DNA of 61,163 nt from Prevotellaceae bacterium UBA4361 (GCA_002393575.1 DGSN01000083.1:1-61163); one strand, 5' to 3'. Numbered from the stretch's first letter, positions 51,704 to 59,367 are shown. Made by a program: numbers and translations. The notes: generated by a model from the sequence alone, not told the origin.

Positions 51704-52531
51704 TTAATTTGTTATTTCGTTCACTTCTGTCACCAAGTCCATCCAGCCGTCCATGATGAGGGCAGGCGAGTGGGTGGAAAGGATGATTTGGGCATGAGGG
51801 TTGAGCTTGCGGATGAGTCCGATGAGCTGTTGCTGCCATTCGATGTGGAGGCTGATTTCGGGTTCGTCCATCAGCAACGCATAGTGTTCTCCGTTCTCCA
51901 CAAGCACTGTCAGCATGATGACGAGCAACTGCTTTTCGCCCGAACTCAGCTGGTAAGGCGTGAGAATCTCTCCATTCTGGTGAAACTGGATTTCGTTGTT
52001 CTTGCGGTCGATGGTTTTCTTCGTGTCGCAGAAGAGTTGGTCAATCAAATCCTGGAACAACTTCTTGGGTTTCGACACCTCTGCTGCTAACAAGGCATCC
52101 TCTGGGTTGCCCGATGTGAGCAGTTCGATGATGCGGTTCCCGATGTTCACCTGATAGTCGAGGTATCGCTTCTGAAGCTTGTAAATCTGCCAATCGAGTT
52201 CGGTCTTCACGCGTGAGTCCGAGAGCTTTTCGAGCAGGTCGGAGTGAAGCAAAGGACGGTCGAAACTGCGGATGACATCGAATTTCATGCTGGTGGCATC
52301 TTCGGGAAAGAGGGTGATGCTCACGTTCTTGTCCACTTCGCCAGCATGGAGCTCGCCCGAGTCGATGAGGTGGAGTCCCTTGACGGAATGGTTGATGATG
52401 GTGCTCTTGCCCACACCATTGATGCCACTGAGAATGTTCACGTCAGGTCGCAGTTTCCACACGATGTGTCTTCCGCCTTTCCAGAGTGCTTTGATTTCAA
52501 TGCTGCTGATATATTCCGCTTGTTTTCCCAT
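51704..52531 (-). CDS. AAA/ABC-type ATPase (AAA15/21-like), partner of DUF4435
   Basis: 275 residues from ATG 52531. The frame extends upstream but past the promoter, so this start is preferred. Walker A is GINGVGKST (36-44), the ABC signature LSSGEKQ (195-201), Walker B YALLMDEPE (217-225) and the H-switch His254 in LSTHSP. It is a compact SMC/ABC-like ATPase with a short coil between the halves, smaller than the AriA proteins of known PARIS systems. In that system AriA senses phage factors and holds AriB. The same job is inferred here from gene order only. Confidence 0.82.
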   Translation of the reverse strand: MGKQAEYISSIEIKALWKGGRHIVWKLRPDVNILSGINGVGKSTIINHSVKGLHLIDSGELHAGEVDKNVSITLFPEDATSMKFDVIRSFDRPLLHSDLLEKLSDSRVKTELDWQIYKLQKRYLDYQVNIGNRIIELLTSGNPEDALLAAEVSKPKKLFQDLIDQLFCDTKKTIDRKNNEIQFHQNGEILTPYQLSSGEKQLLVIMLTVLVENGEHYALLMDEPEISLHIEWQQQLIGLIRKLNPHAQIILSTHSPALIMDGWMDLVTEVNEITN

Positions 52532-52559
52532 AGCTTTGCGTTTTTTGTCTTTTACCTTG

Positions 52560-52590
52560 CAAATATAGTGAAAAGAATGATTGGAGGAAA
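52560..52590 (-). promoter_or_regulatory. Promoter for the ATPase-DUF4435 pair
   Basis: Reverse strand TATATTTG at 52560-52567, with TTTC at 52587-52590, 19 bp upstream. The ATG at 52531 is 28 bp downstream. Confidence 0.65.
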
Positions 52591-52609
52591 CAGAATTGAC
52601 AAAAAAATA

Positions 52610-52847
52610 AATGATTATCCGCAATCAGCCGATTACGCCCCAAAGTGGCAATGAGCAGTTAGCCTGGGGCAGCGCCCCAGAAGGCAGACGGTATGACAAA
52701 CGCCCTACAAGGGCAAAAGCGTTACTCTTTTTTGTGCTTTTGCCCTTGCAGGGCGTGGATAATGCTCATAACCTACCCAGGGCGTTGCCCTGCGCTATGT
52801 GCTTGTTGGCCTTTCAGGCTGTTGTCGGGTGCAAACGGATAATCATT
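52610..52847. mobile_element. MITE-like palindromic element, 238 bp
   Basis: Terminal inverted repeats of 12 bp (aatgattatccg at 52610, cggataatcatt at 52836) enclose several small palindromes: ggggcagcgcccc, gcccttgcagggc and ccagggcgttgccctg. No protein is encoded. In structure it resembles the element at 5398, with different sequence. It lies upstream of the ATPase-DUF4435 pair, in the gap 52532-52927. Confidence 0.6.
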
Positions 52848-52854
52848 AAAAATA

Positions 52855-52894
52855 ATAAGGAGCAGATGCGGTATGTCCACATTCTGCTCCTTAT
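52855..52894 (-). terminator. Terminator after the beta-helix gene
   Basis: ATAAGGAGCAGA (52855-52866) and TCTGCTCCTTAT (52883-52894) form a perfect 12-bp stem. On the reverse strand it is followed by a T-rich run (ttattttt). It closes the VTC operon. Confidence 0.75.
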
Positions 52895-52927
52895 CTATTA
52901 CTGTTGAGAGTCATTCATGGCTCTCTC

Positions 52928-54247
52928 TCATTGTTTGAATTCGCAGCCATCCACGGTTACGTTTCCTCCCGTTTTGGAATACGCGCCTTTCACGCTGATG
53001 CCCGTGGAGGAGTTGCTGGTGGTGATGGCAATCGTGCCCGCTGTGACGGTCATGTTGTTGTCCGAACGGAGTCCCATGCACTTGGAACTGTCGGCTGAGT
53101 AGGTGCCACCCGTAGCTGAGAGGGTGACGTTGGTGCCGTTCCAATAGGAATTGCCACCGTTGAGAACCGTGTCCGAAGTGGATGTCGTCCTCTTTGCCTT
53201 CAAGCCTCTGGCTCCTGCTCCCGTAATGGTGCCTTGGATGGTTCCGCCGTTGAAGTAGCCTTCATAGCAGTAGCGGATGCCTTCCGAGATGTTGCCTGTG
53301 ACGTTGAGGTTCAGCGTGCCGCCGTTCATATAGACGATGGAGTCGGCTTTCAGTCCTGTTCCGTCGGTTTGGCTCACGTTGAGGTTGATGGTACCTCCGT
53401 TGATGATGGCTGTGCCATAGTCGTCGCAGTCGATGCAGTCTTTCTGGCAGTTGCTCACGGTGATGTTTCCGCCGTTCACGATGAGGCGGTTGTCTTCGTA
53501 GTCGGCTGCCAATGCACTACCGTCGCCGCAGTGGATGCCGTCGCTCACTGCACCAAGGATGTTCACATCGCCTGTCGATGACTTGAACTGGCAGTATTCG
53601 CCAATCTTCATGGCATGAGAGGATTTGCCTGTCACGTTGAGCACACCTTTGCCTTTCACTTCGAGGTGTCCCTTCACGTAGAACGCGCCCTTCGAGGTGT
53701 TCAAAGGACTATCAACGAACGTGTTGACGGTGCCCTTCTTCATTTTCACCTCAATTCGCTTGCCGCACAGCACGTTGATAGGAGGAACCGAAGTGCCGCT
53801 GGTGAGGCTCACACCGTCGAGGTGCATCGTGAGCTTGTAGTTGCCGTTGAGCGTGAACGAACCATTCGAGGAAGAACCCGACAGCGTGTAGAGGATTTCC
53901 TTGTTGGTAGCTGTGGAAACGATAGTGACGTGTCCGCCGTTGGTGCTGGCTGACACCATGCTTTTCAAGGAAGCAGGGATGGTGACGGTGGCACCCGATT
54001 CGCTCCACACAATGTCAACACTTTCGAACTGAGGCTCTGCGAACGTGATGGAGTCGATGTCGCTGATGTTGTAGGCGGTACCTTCAATGGTCACGGTGGT
54101 CTGATCCTTCGAGAAGACCACGCTCGATGGGTCGGTCAGTGTGATGTCGTCCGCATCGAAGCCTTCGCACAAGTAGATTTTCTGAGCGTGCAGGGAAACG
54201 GCGCTCAGTGCGAAAATGGCTGTGAGAACTAAGGATTTTTTCATCAT
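52928..54247 (-). CDS. Cthe_2159-type carbohydrate-binding beta-helix protein
   Basis: 439 residues with a signal peptide ending near SLHAQ. From about residue 110 onward it is a parallel beta-helix of short Gly/Asn-rich turns (DGIHCGDGSALAADYEDNRL, CIDCDDYGTAIINGGTINLN, GLKAKRTTSTSDTVLNGG), the PF14262 pattern. The founding member Cthe_2159 binds polygalacturonic acid and cellulose, so a surface pectin-binding role is likely. An N-terminal domain of about 90 residues is separate. Last gene of the operon with VTC polymerase, DUF4956 and DUF2490 proteins. Confidence 0.85.
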   Translation of the reverse strand: MMKKSLVLTAIFALSAVSLHAQKIYLCEGFDADDITLTDPSSVVFSKDQTTVTIEGTAYNISDIDSITFAEPQFESVDIVWSESGATVTIPASLKSMVSASTNGGHVTIVSTATNKEILYTLSGSSSNGSFTLNGNYKLTMHLDGVSLTSGTSVPPINVLCGKRIEVKMKKGTVNTFVDSPLNTSKGAFYVKGHLEVKGKGVLNVTGKSSHAMKIGEYCQFKSSTGDVNILGAVSDGIHCGDGSALAADYEDNRLIVNGGNITVSNCQKDCIDCDDYGTAIINGGTINLNVSQTDGTGLKADSIVYMNGGTLNLNVTGNISEGIRYCYEGYFNGGTIQGTITGAGARGLKAKRTTSTSDTVLNGGNSYWNGTNVTLSATGGTYSADSSKCMGLRSDNNMTVTAGTIAITTSNSSTGISVKGAYSKTGGNVTVDGCEFKQ

Positions 54248-54271
54248 GGTGTAGGTGAAATGGGGATGATG

Positions 54272-54715
54272 CTATTTCTTCACAATCTTGAAACTCTTGC
54301 CATTCACATTCACCACATACACGCCCTTCGACAAGTGGGACAGGTCGATGCGCTCTGCATTGGCTGATTCCGAAGCCACGAGCGTGCCGCTTGGCTGATA
54401 CACTTGCACCTTGCCTTGCATTCCCCTCAGCGAGAGCGTGGAGCCGTCCCATGCCATGCTGTTGTCGGTACTGATGGAGCCAATGCCGGCTGCTATGCTG
54501 CTGAAGTACATCTGGTTGATGGCAGAGATGGCGTAGGAAGTGCTGCTGCCGTTCGAAGTGGTGACAACGACGTTACCGTTCTCGAAAGTGATTTTCTTCA
54601 AACTGGCAGTTGCGTAGCTGTCGGTGGCATTTGAAATGACGTTCAGATAGTAATCGTCAGCCAGTGCTGTGAGGCTGAACAGGGCAGCAAAGGCTGCCAA
54701 AAAGAACTTCTTCAT
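54272..54715 (-). CDS. Small secreted protein with C-terminal sorting-like tail
   Basis: 147 residues with a signal peptide (MKKFFLAAFAALFSLTALA). The first half (DDYYLNVISNATDSYATASL) resembles the N-terminal part of the following beta-helix protein. The end (LSHLSKGVYVVNVNGKSFKI) fits a type A sorting-like tail of exported Bacteroidetes proteins. It lies 24 bp before the beta-helix gene and 19 bp after the DUF2490 gene. Function unknown. Probably a surface partner of the beta-helix protein. Confidence 0.7.
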   Translation of the reverse strand: MKKFFLAAFAALFSLTALADDYYLNVISNATDSYATASLKKITFENGNVVVTTSNGSSTSYAISAINQMYFSSIAAGIGSISTDNSMAWDGSTLSLRGMQGKVQVYQPSGTLVASESANAERIDLSHLSKGVYVVNVNGKSFKIVKK

Positions 54716-54734
54716 ATTGGTCGTTTTTAGTTAG

Positions 54735-55541
54735 TTAGAATTCATATTTATAACCCCAGCCCACAAGGTGTCCATTAGGCTCGTCGTCATCGTTCTCGCG
54801 TGCGAAACGGTACCACACGGACAAGCGGTGCTGCTTGTTGATGTTGTAGTCCAGACCTGCGGTGTATTTCTGCTTCAGCAAGTTCTTGTTGAGACCTACG
54901 CCCAAATCGGCAGATACAAATGGATTGAGCGGCAATCCCTTGATGTTGTATTCCACGGTGATTTTGTTGCGCAGAATCAGGCGGTCCTTGGCTTCGATGT
55001 ACTTCTTGTCGGTCTCCCTCAGGTAAAGCTCGTCGTCATCGTTGTAGCGATATTTGTTGCGGCTCACGGAGTCGGCAGAGAAATAGTGGTTGTACTGGAA
55101 TGTCTCCTTCAGCGAGAACGTCCAGCGCTTCGATGGCTTGTAGTTGAAGGCAATGCCGAGGCTCCCGCGCAGGCGGTGCTGCTTGTAGCGAGCTGCCTGG
55201 TTGTAGCCGTTCATCACGTTGCTGGAGTTGAAATGCTCTTTGCATTCACTCAGTTGCTGCATGAGGAAATATTCCGCACCGAGACTCGACTTGATATTGA
55301 ACTTCTTGTCTTTTGTCTGGTACAAGCGATAGCCCACGCCTACACTTACCGTGAAGCGTTCCATGTCCTTGCTGTCATCTTGGCTACGGAAGCCAATGCC
55401 AGCTTCCACGCTGAGGCCTGGCTTGATTTTCTTCTCCACCTCCACACTGATGTCAGCACCAAAGTCGTTGTTGTCTTGTGCGACAGCGTTGGCAGAGCAG
55501 AGCAGCAAGGCTGTAGTGAATATCAATATGCTTCTCTTCAT
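54735..55541 (-). CDS. DUF2490 outer-membrane beta-barrel protein
   Basis: 268 residues from ATG 55541. The frame extends upstream without a good start, and MKRSILIFTTALLLCSANAV is a clear signal peptide. The mature protein is made of alternating amphipathic strands (for example LGAEYFLMQQLSE, HRLRGSLGIAFNYK) and ends HLVGWGYKYEF with terminal Phe, typical of an outer-membrane barrel. DUF2490 proteins have no known transport role. Third gene of the VTC operon, after a 181-bp gap holding a hairpin. Confidence 0.85.
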   Translation of the reverse strand: MKRSILIFTTALLLCSANAVAQDNNDFGADISVEVEKKIKPGLSVEAGIGFRSQDDSKDMERFTVSVGVGYRLYQTKDKKFNIKSSLGAEYFLMQQLSECKEHFNSSNVMNGYNQAARYKQHRLRGSLGIAFNYKPSKRWTFSLKETFQYNHYFSADSVSRNKYRYNDDDELYLRETDKKYIEAKDRLILRNKITVEYNIKGLPLNPFVSADLGVGLNKNLLKQKYTAGLDYNINKQHRLSVWYRFARENDDDEPNGHLVGWGYKYEF

Positions 55542-55566
55542 ATTCTTTATTGCTTTGAGTTTTTTG

Positions 55567-55715
55567 TCTCCTAAAGAAACGTACAAAATCGACAAAATTT
55601 TAAGAAAAAGAAAGTATAGAAAGTATAGAGGGTATAGAGAGCACTTTCTCTACCTTTCTTTACCCTTTTAAATCTAATAAAACTTTAGTACATTTTAGTC
55701 TATTTCTTTAGGAGA
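55567..55715. repeat. Inverted-repeat hairpin inside the VTC operon
   Basis: Perfect 13-bp ends (TCTCCTAAAGAAA at 55567, TTTCTTTAGGAGA at 55703) enclose words agaaagtatag and ctacctttctttaccc. A further copy of the end (tctcctaaagaaattgg) lies at 57661, upstream of the same operon. It may be a processing or attenuation site between the DUF4956 and DUF2490 genes. Confidence 0.65.
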
Positions 55716-55722
55716 TAATGAC

Positions 55723-56424
55723 TTAGTTAAACAGTTTTGGCAGTTTGTCGAGCGACTCGGCTTGGTCGTCATCCGAATGGAAATAAATCTTGATGAGCGC
55801 CATGTCCTTGAGAAAGTCGATGGAACCAATCTCGATGTTCGTGATGTCGAGGCCCGTGCGCTTCTTCAGGTCGTCCAAGAGTTCTGTGCGACGCTCTGGC
55901 GTGATGAGGTCGATTTTGTCGTATCTCACATATTTTGACGACAAGCCTCGCGCATAGTTCACATGCTCCGTTGTCCAGATGAAGATGATGAAGAGCAAGT
56001 CCGTGAGAATCAACTCGCCGACGGATGTGAGCTCTGGACCAAGGAAGTCAGGGTTCTTGTTCGAAATGTCAGCCTCCCAAGCCACGGCATTGAGCGTAGC
56101 CATAGCGATGGTGAGGAAGAGGTATGTCATTTCGCGAATAGGCACCGACTCCGTTCTGTAGCGCATGATGCTGAAGATGGCGAAGAGACCCATCGCGATA
56201 CCCGTCTTGATTTTCGAGTCGCCCATGAGGTGGATGAGCATGAAGATGCTGAAGCCCATGAGCAGATAGGTGAAGAAGAAGTCTTTTCTGCGGCTCTTGG
56301 GGAAATAGAGCACTCGTGCTATGATAAAGCAGAAAAGCGAATTGATGAACAGTCGCAAGATGAGGTCAACGATTCGGTACGAGTCGCTTGACAAAGTGGA
56401 CAGGAATTGATTGATGGTATCCAT
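55723..56424 (-). CDS. DUF4956 membrane protein
   Basis: 233 residues. Four predicted membrane helices (about 20-40, 48-65, 70-90, 95-120) are followed by another helix (about 130-150) and a soluble C-terminal domain (150-233) beginning YVRYDKIDLITPERRTELLD. IMRYRTESVPIREMTYLFLT is the conserved DUF4956 core. In many genomes DUF4956 genes lie beside VTC polyphosphate polymerase genes, often with CotH kinases. Here the VTC gene lies 117 bp upstream. Likely a membrane partner of the polymerase. Confidence 0.88.
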   Translation of the reverse strand: MDTINQFLSTLSSDSYRIVDLILRLFINSLFCFIIARVLYFPKSRRKDFFFTYLLMGFSIFMLIHLMGDSKIKTGIAMGLFAIFSIMRYRTESVPIREMTYLFLTIAMATLNAVAWEADISNKNPDFLGPELTSVGELILTDLLFIIFIWTTEHVNYARGLSSKYVRYDKIDLITPERRTELLDDLKKRTGLDITNIEIGSIDFLKDMALIKIYFHSDDDQAESLDKLPKLFN

Positions 56425-56541
56425 TGTTGATTAGTTATTGTCCGAAGGAGATATTGTTTTTTATAAAGTATTTGGATGTTCGAAATGATGAGTTGTGTAT
56501 CTATTCCCTTCCCTCGCAGGGAGGGGTCAGGGGTGGGTCTT

Positions 56542-57354
56542 TTAATAAATGTCCTCCTCGTATGGACGTATGCGGTACGTTTCGTCAGCATTGATTTTCT
56601 GGAGGAGGCGAAGCTTCTGCTTGAAGTTGTTCTGCTTCAGCTGGGGGTCAGTCATTGCCATACCGATGCAGCACTTCGAGAAGCCCGTGGGATGGATGTG
56701 GAGGTCGCGTAGGATGTCCTTGATGGGACTGAAGATGTTTCCGTCGCGCTTCAGCTCGATGATGACGATGTTGCCCGTGTCGCGGTCCAAACCCGTCTCA
56801 AAGTTGTGGAAACTCACGTCGAAGTCGATGGTGAGACGTTCCGTCTTTCCTTTGTTCACCAGCGTGATGCGGTTGAAGTGGTTCTGCACGATAGGGTGCA
56901 TGTCCTCTAAGTGCAACTGCGTGCGCTCGAACACGAGCTCACTGGCTCCCGCCGTCAGCTTGGCAGTTTCCAGGCTCTCCACCTGTATGCGCTTCTTCTT
57001 CGTTCGCAGATGGTTGTTCTTCTTCTTCACTTCGAGGAAAGTGAGGTCGCCCGAACTCAAGTAAGTCCTCACCCTCACCTTCGTTCGCGTTGCCCTTCCG
57101 CCATGATGCTGCATATACTGCGCATAGTTGTCCGTGTCGAAATAAGTGGTGCGGTAAGGACTGACGCGGTCGGCATTGATTTGCTGCACGTAGTATTTCT
57201 CCTTCACCAAACGGAGCATGTCGATGAGTTGCCGTTTCGATGCCACAAACTTGGTGTCGATGCGGTTCATCAGCTTGATACCACTCATCTCGTCGAGACT
57301 GATGGGGTCCATCGCAGAAAGCAGTTCAGATATGTTGTCATTATAGTTAGGCAT
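56542..57354 (-). CDS. VTC-domain polyphosphate polymerase
   Basis: 270 residues, a full VTC domain. Basic and acidic tunnel residues are seen: LMNRIDTKFVASK near 29-41, TTYFDTDNYAQYMQHHGGRA near 69-88, TKVRVRTYL, FLEVKKKNN and VIIELKRDG near 207. VTC enzymes make polyphosphate from ATP in a tunnel domain. The bacterial type is cytoplasmic and lacks the SPX sensor, as here. First gene of the operon leading to DUF4956, DUF2490 and surface proteins, which suggests polymer made at the envelope. The product could also be another polyanion. Confidence 0.88.
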   Translation of the reverse strand: MPNYNDNISELLSAMDPISLDEMSGIKLMNRIDTKFVASKRQLIDMLRLVKEKYYVQQINADRVSPYRTTYFDTDNYAQYMQHHGGRATRTKVRVRTYLSSGDLTFLEVKKKNNHLRTKKKRIQVESLETAKLTAGASELVFERTQLHLEDMHPIVQNHFNRITLVNKGKTERLTIDFDVSFHNFETGLDRDTGNIVIIELKRDGNIFSPIKDILRDLHIHPTGFSKCCIGMAMTDPQLKQNNFKQKLRLLQKINADETYRIRPYEEDIY

Positions 57355-57453
57355 AGTGAGATGCTCGCATACAAGCCTTTGGGATGAAGAACTTGAGGTT
57401 TAGTAAAAGTTAGGTGAAATGAAGCCTGTCCCTGTTCATATAGGAATGGGCTA

Positions 57454-57485
57454 CAAAAGTAGCGAATATAATTCACATTGCGAAA
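57454..57485 (-). promoter_or_regulatory. Promoter for the VTC operon
   Basis: Reverse strand TACTTTTG at 57454-57461, with TTTC at 57482-57485, 20 bp upstream. The ATG at 57354 is about 95 bp downstream. The rest of the gap 57355-58081 holds AT-rich sequence, a tctcctaaagaaat copy (57661), cttcgccgagctaaa (57723) and decamer cluster 4. Confidence 0.6.
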
Positions 57486-57828
57486 TGTTTAGGTCAAAAA
57501 AACACTTATTCATGCCTTAATAACGAACAACCTCCCCTTTTTATTGCATTTTATACACTTAACAAAAGCAAAAAGTTTTCAACAAAACGCAATCATTTGC
57601 TTTGGATTTGAAAGGAAATCTTGTTGATTTTGTGACAATCTATGATGTTTTGCTTGATTGGTCTCCTAAAGAAATTGGCGAAATTGGCAAAACGCTTTAG
57701 TTTAGTTCATTAAGTCTGTTTGGCTTCGCCGAGCTAAACGGTTCTTCGGGAGCTAATAGTTTTTCGTGAAACAACACTTCGACAATTCCGAAGCTCTCCT
57801 TTGCATCAATCACAACATCCATGAGGAA

Positions 57829-57928
57829 CAACTAAACCTGCGAGGGCTCGGCGTTGTTGAAACGAGCCCTCGTCGTAACGCAAACGAGCCCTCGCTTGCA
57901 AATCGTCGAGGGCTCGCCTTTTCAGTGC
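57829..57928. repeat. Phased CGAGGGCTCG cluster, copy 4
   Basis: Decamers start at 57841, 57863, 57885 and 57907, exactly 22 bp apart. The second and third are inverted. The ends caactaaacc and ttttcagtgc match the other copies. It lies about 105 bp upstream of the -7 element of the HU-related gene. Confidence 0.9.
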
Positions 57929-58030
57929 ATCCCAAAGAGCGGTTGACTTGAATCGAAGAAGAAAAGCAAAAAAAACGGCATGAAATTTTGGCAAGGCAGA
58001 AAAAACGGGATCATGGAAACGAAAAATGCT

Positions 58031-58038
58031 TACTTTTG
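58031..58038 (+). promoter_or_regulatory. -7 element for the HU-related gene
   Basis: TACTTTTG fits TAnnTTTG, 43 bp upstream of the ATG at 58082. No clear -33 element. Confidence 0.5.
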
Positions 58039-58081
58039 CACCCGAAATCAAAAGAAGTTTAACCTATTAAAAGTTTGAATT

Positions 58082-58471
58082 ATGGGAAAATTGCAAGTCA
58101 GTGTGAGTCACCAACGAGTGCGAGTGAATCAGAATCGGAAATTGTATGTGGCGCATCTGGTGCGCTACTCGAAAATCAGTGTGGAAGAACTGGTCCAGAT
58201 GGCAGCATCCGATTCGGGAATGTCGGAAAGCAACGTCGCTGCTGCGCTCTATGCGTTGGCAACCCAGGTGGAGCAATTGGTGCTGACTGGCCATTCCGTA
58301 GATTTGGGAGTGCTGGGCATACTGAGAGCATCGTTCAGTTGCAAGGCGAAGGAGCGAAAAGAAGATTTGGACAGCACCTGCATCACCCGTCGCCGCTTCA
58401 TCTACACCCCCTCCCCCCGCCTAAAGTCCGCCCTCTATCATACTCACGTAGAAGGCTTTGGAGGGCAATGA
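58082..58471 (+). CDS. HU-related DNA-binding protein
   Basis: 129 residues. The N-terminal two thirds fit the HU-related family of Bacteroidetes (QNRKLYVAHLVRYSKISVEE, then SESNVAAALYALATQVEQLV and LGVLGILRASFSCKA). Compared with true HU, the long DNA-binding arm is replaced by a shorter basic segment (ITRRRFIYTPSPRLK). Such proteins bind DNA and are thought to be architectural. The gene is downstream of decamer cluster 4, which makes it an interesting neighbour for a possible protein-binding array. Confidence 0.85.
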   Translation: MGKLQVSVSHQRVRVNQNRKLYVAHLVRYSKISVEELVQMAASDSGMSESNVAAALYALATQVEQLVLTGHSVDLGVLGILRASFSCKAKERKEDLDSTCITRRRFIYTPSPRLKSALYHTHVEGFGGQ

Positions 58472-58605
58472 ATAAAAACGTCCATAAAATGTCCAATTTA
58501 TAGCAAATAAATGTTAAATTCAAAAGGCGATTTGATGTAAATGGTTTATTTTCAATGAATTAAAAACGTCCAAAATGCATCCAAAATTAATTAATTATTG
58601 GACAA

Positions 58606-59112
58606 ATAGACAAAGCAAATTCGTGAAAAGTACAAACTGTACCAACAGGCAATAAAGTTGAAAGTGGAACTAAAAAATGAGTACCGAGTATTTAGACTAA
58701 TCACGGCTTTCAAAGTTGAGGTGAAGATGGTTTTCCAAAAAAATAAAATATATGGCAAAAACTACCAATGTCGGAGATAAAGTCGGGGATATCGCAAGGA
58801 ATGTCGTAAAGGAGAATAGGTCACAACTCTCTGAAAAACAGATATCAATTCTTGAATTGATGATAATGAAGCCTACTATTTCAGCGACAGAAATGTCGTA
58901 AAGACTTTCCGTAACGAGTCGCATAATGGACGTGATACTGCCAAAATCATGGAACTGGGTCTTATGGAAAGAGTAGGAGGCGACCATGGTGGAACATGGA
59001 ATGTAATCATAAAACTGGTGACCGCATTGCCGATAGGCTCAATGAGATGGTCAAGAAAATTGTATTCAACAATGGAGCTTATCGTATGGACAAATTGGCA
59101 ACACCTGTTTAG
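58606..59112 (+). pseudogene. Decayed C-terminal part of an HTH protein (RecG-like/AlbA_2 type)
   Basis: Coding traces appear in three frames. One begins near 58606 (KYKLYQQAIKLKVELKNEYR). Another runs from 58752 (MAKTTNVGDKVGDIARNVV, then LSEKQISILELM) to a stop at about 58900. It shifts frame to give KIMELGLMERVGGDHGGTWN, and a third piece reads KTGDRIADRLNEMVKKIVFN and stops at 59112. The LSEKQ...ILELM and GLxERVGxxxGGxW pattern is the winged-helix tail of AlbA_2/RecG-like regulators. Multiple shifts and stops point to a remnant. Base composition is AT-rich, like the adjacent restriction-modification genes. The exact ends are uncertain. Confidence 0.45.
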
Positions 59113-59281
59113 TGATTTTCTAAAACTTCGGGGCACTGGGTTTGCCCACGTGCCATATTATTCCTTTATCGAGAAGCTCACTATCTGATACGATTAGCAT
59201 CGAATGTTGGTTATTCTCCGTATTCGCTATTATCATTGTCCTGTTGGTTGGCTAATGGCTCAAATGGTTTTAATCATTTAA

Positions 59282-59367
59282 TGTTCCCAAAATGGTTTGT
59301 AGGTCTCGTTTTGGGAACAATTAACCCACTGACAATCGGCATTGATGCTGAAAATCAGTGGGTTAAT
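59282..59367 (-). terminator. Two abutting hairpins after the methyltransferase gene
   Basis: TGTTCCCAAAA (59282) pairs with TTTTGGGAACA (to 59319). Directly next, ATTAACCCACTGA (59320) pairs with TCAGTGGGTTAAT (to 59367), a perfect 13-bp stem. They lie 30 bp beyond the methyltransferase stop. Neither has a long T run, so they may be terminators or a repeat unit. Confidence 0.55.

Noticed and set aside
6095..57928. The decamer clusters could be taken for small CRISPR arrays.
   Set aside because: The repeat is 10 bp and partly inverted, spacers are only 12 bp and resemble one another, there are always four repeats, and no cas gene is present.
58998..59188. A separate 38-79 codon gene downstream of the HU-related gene.
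   Set aside because: The pieces in different frames join into one HTH-type protein tail with shifts, which fits a decayed gene better than new small genes.
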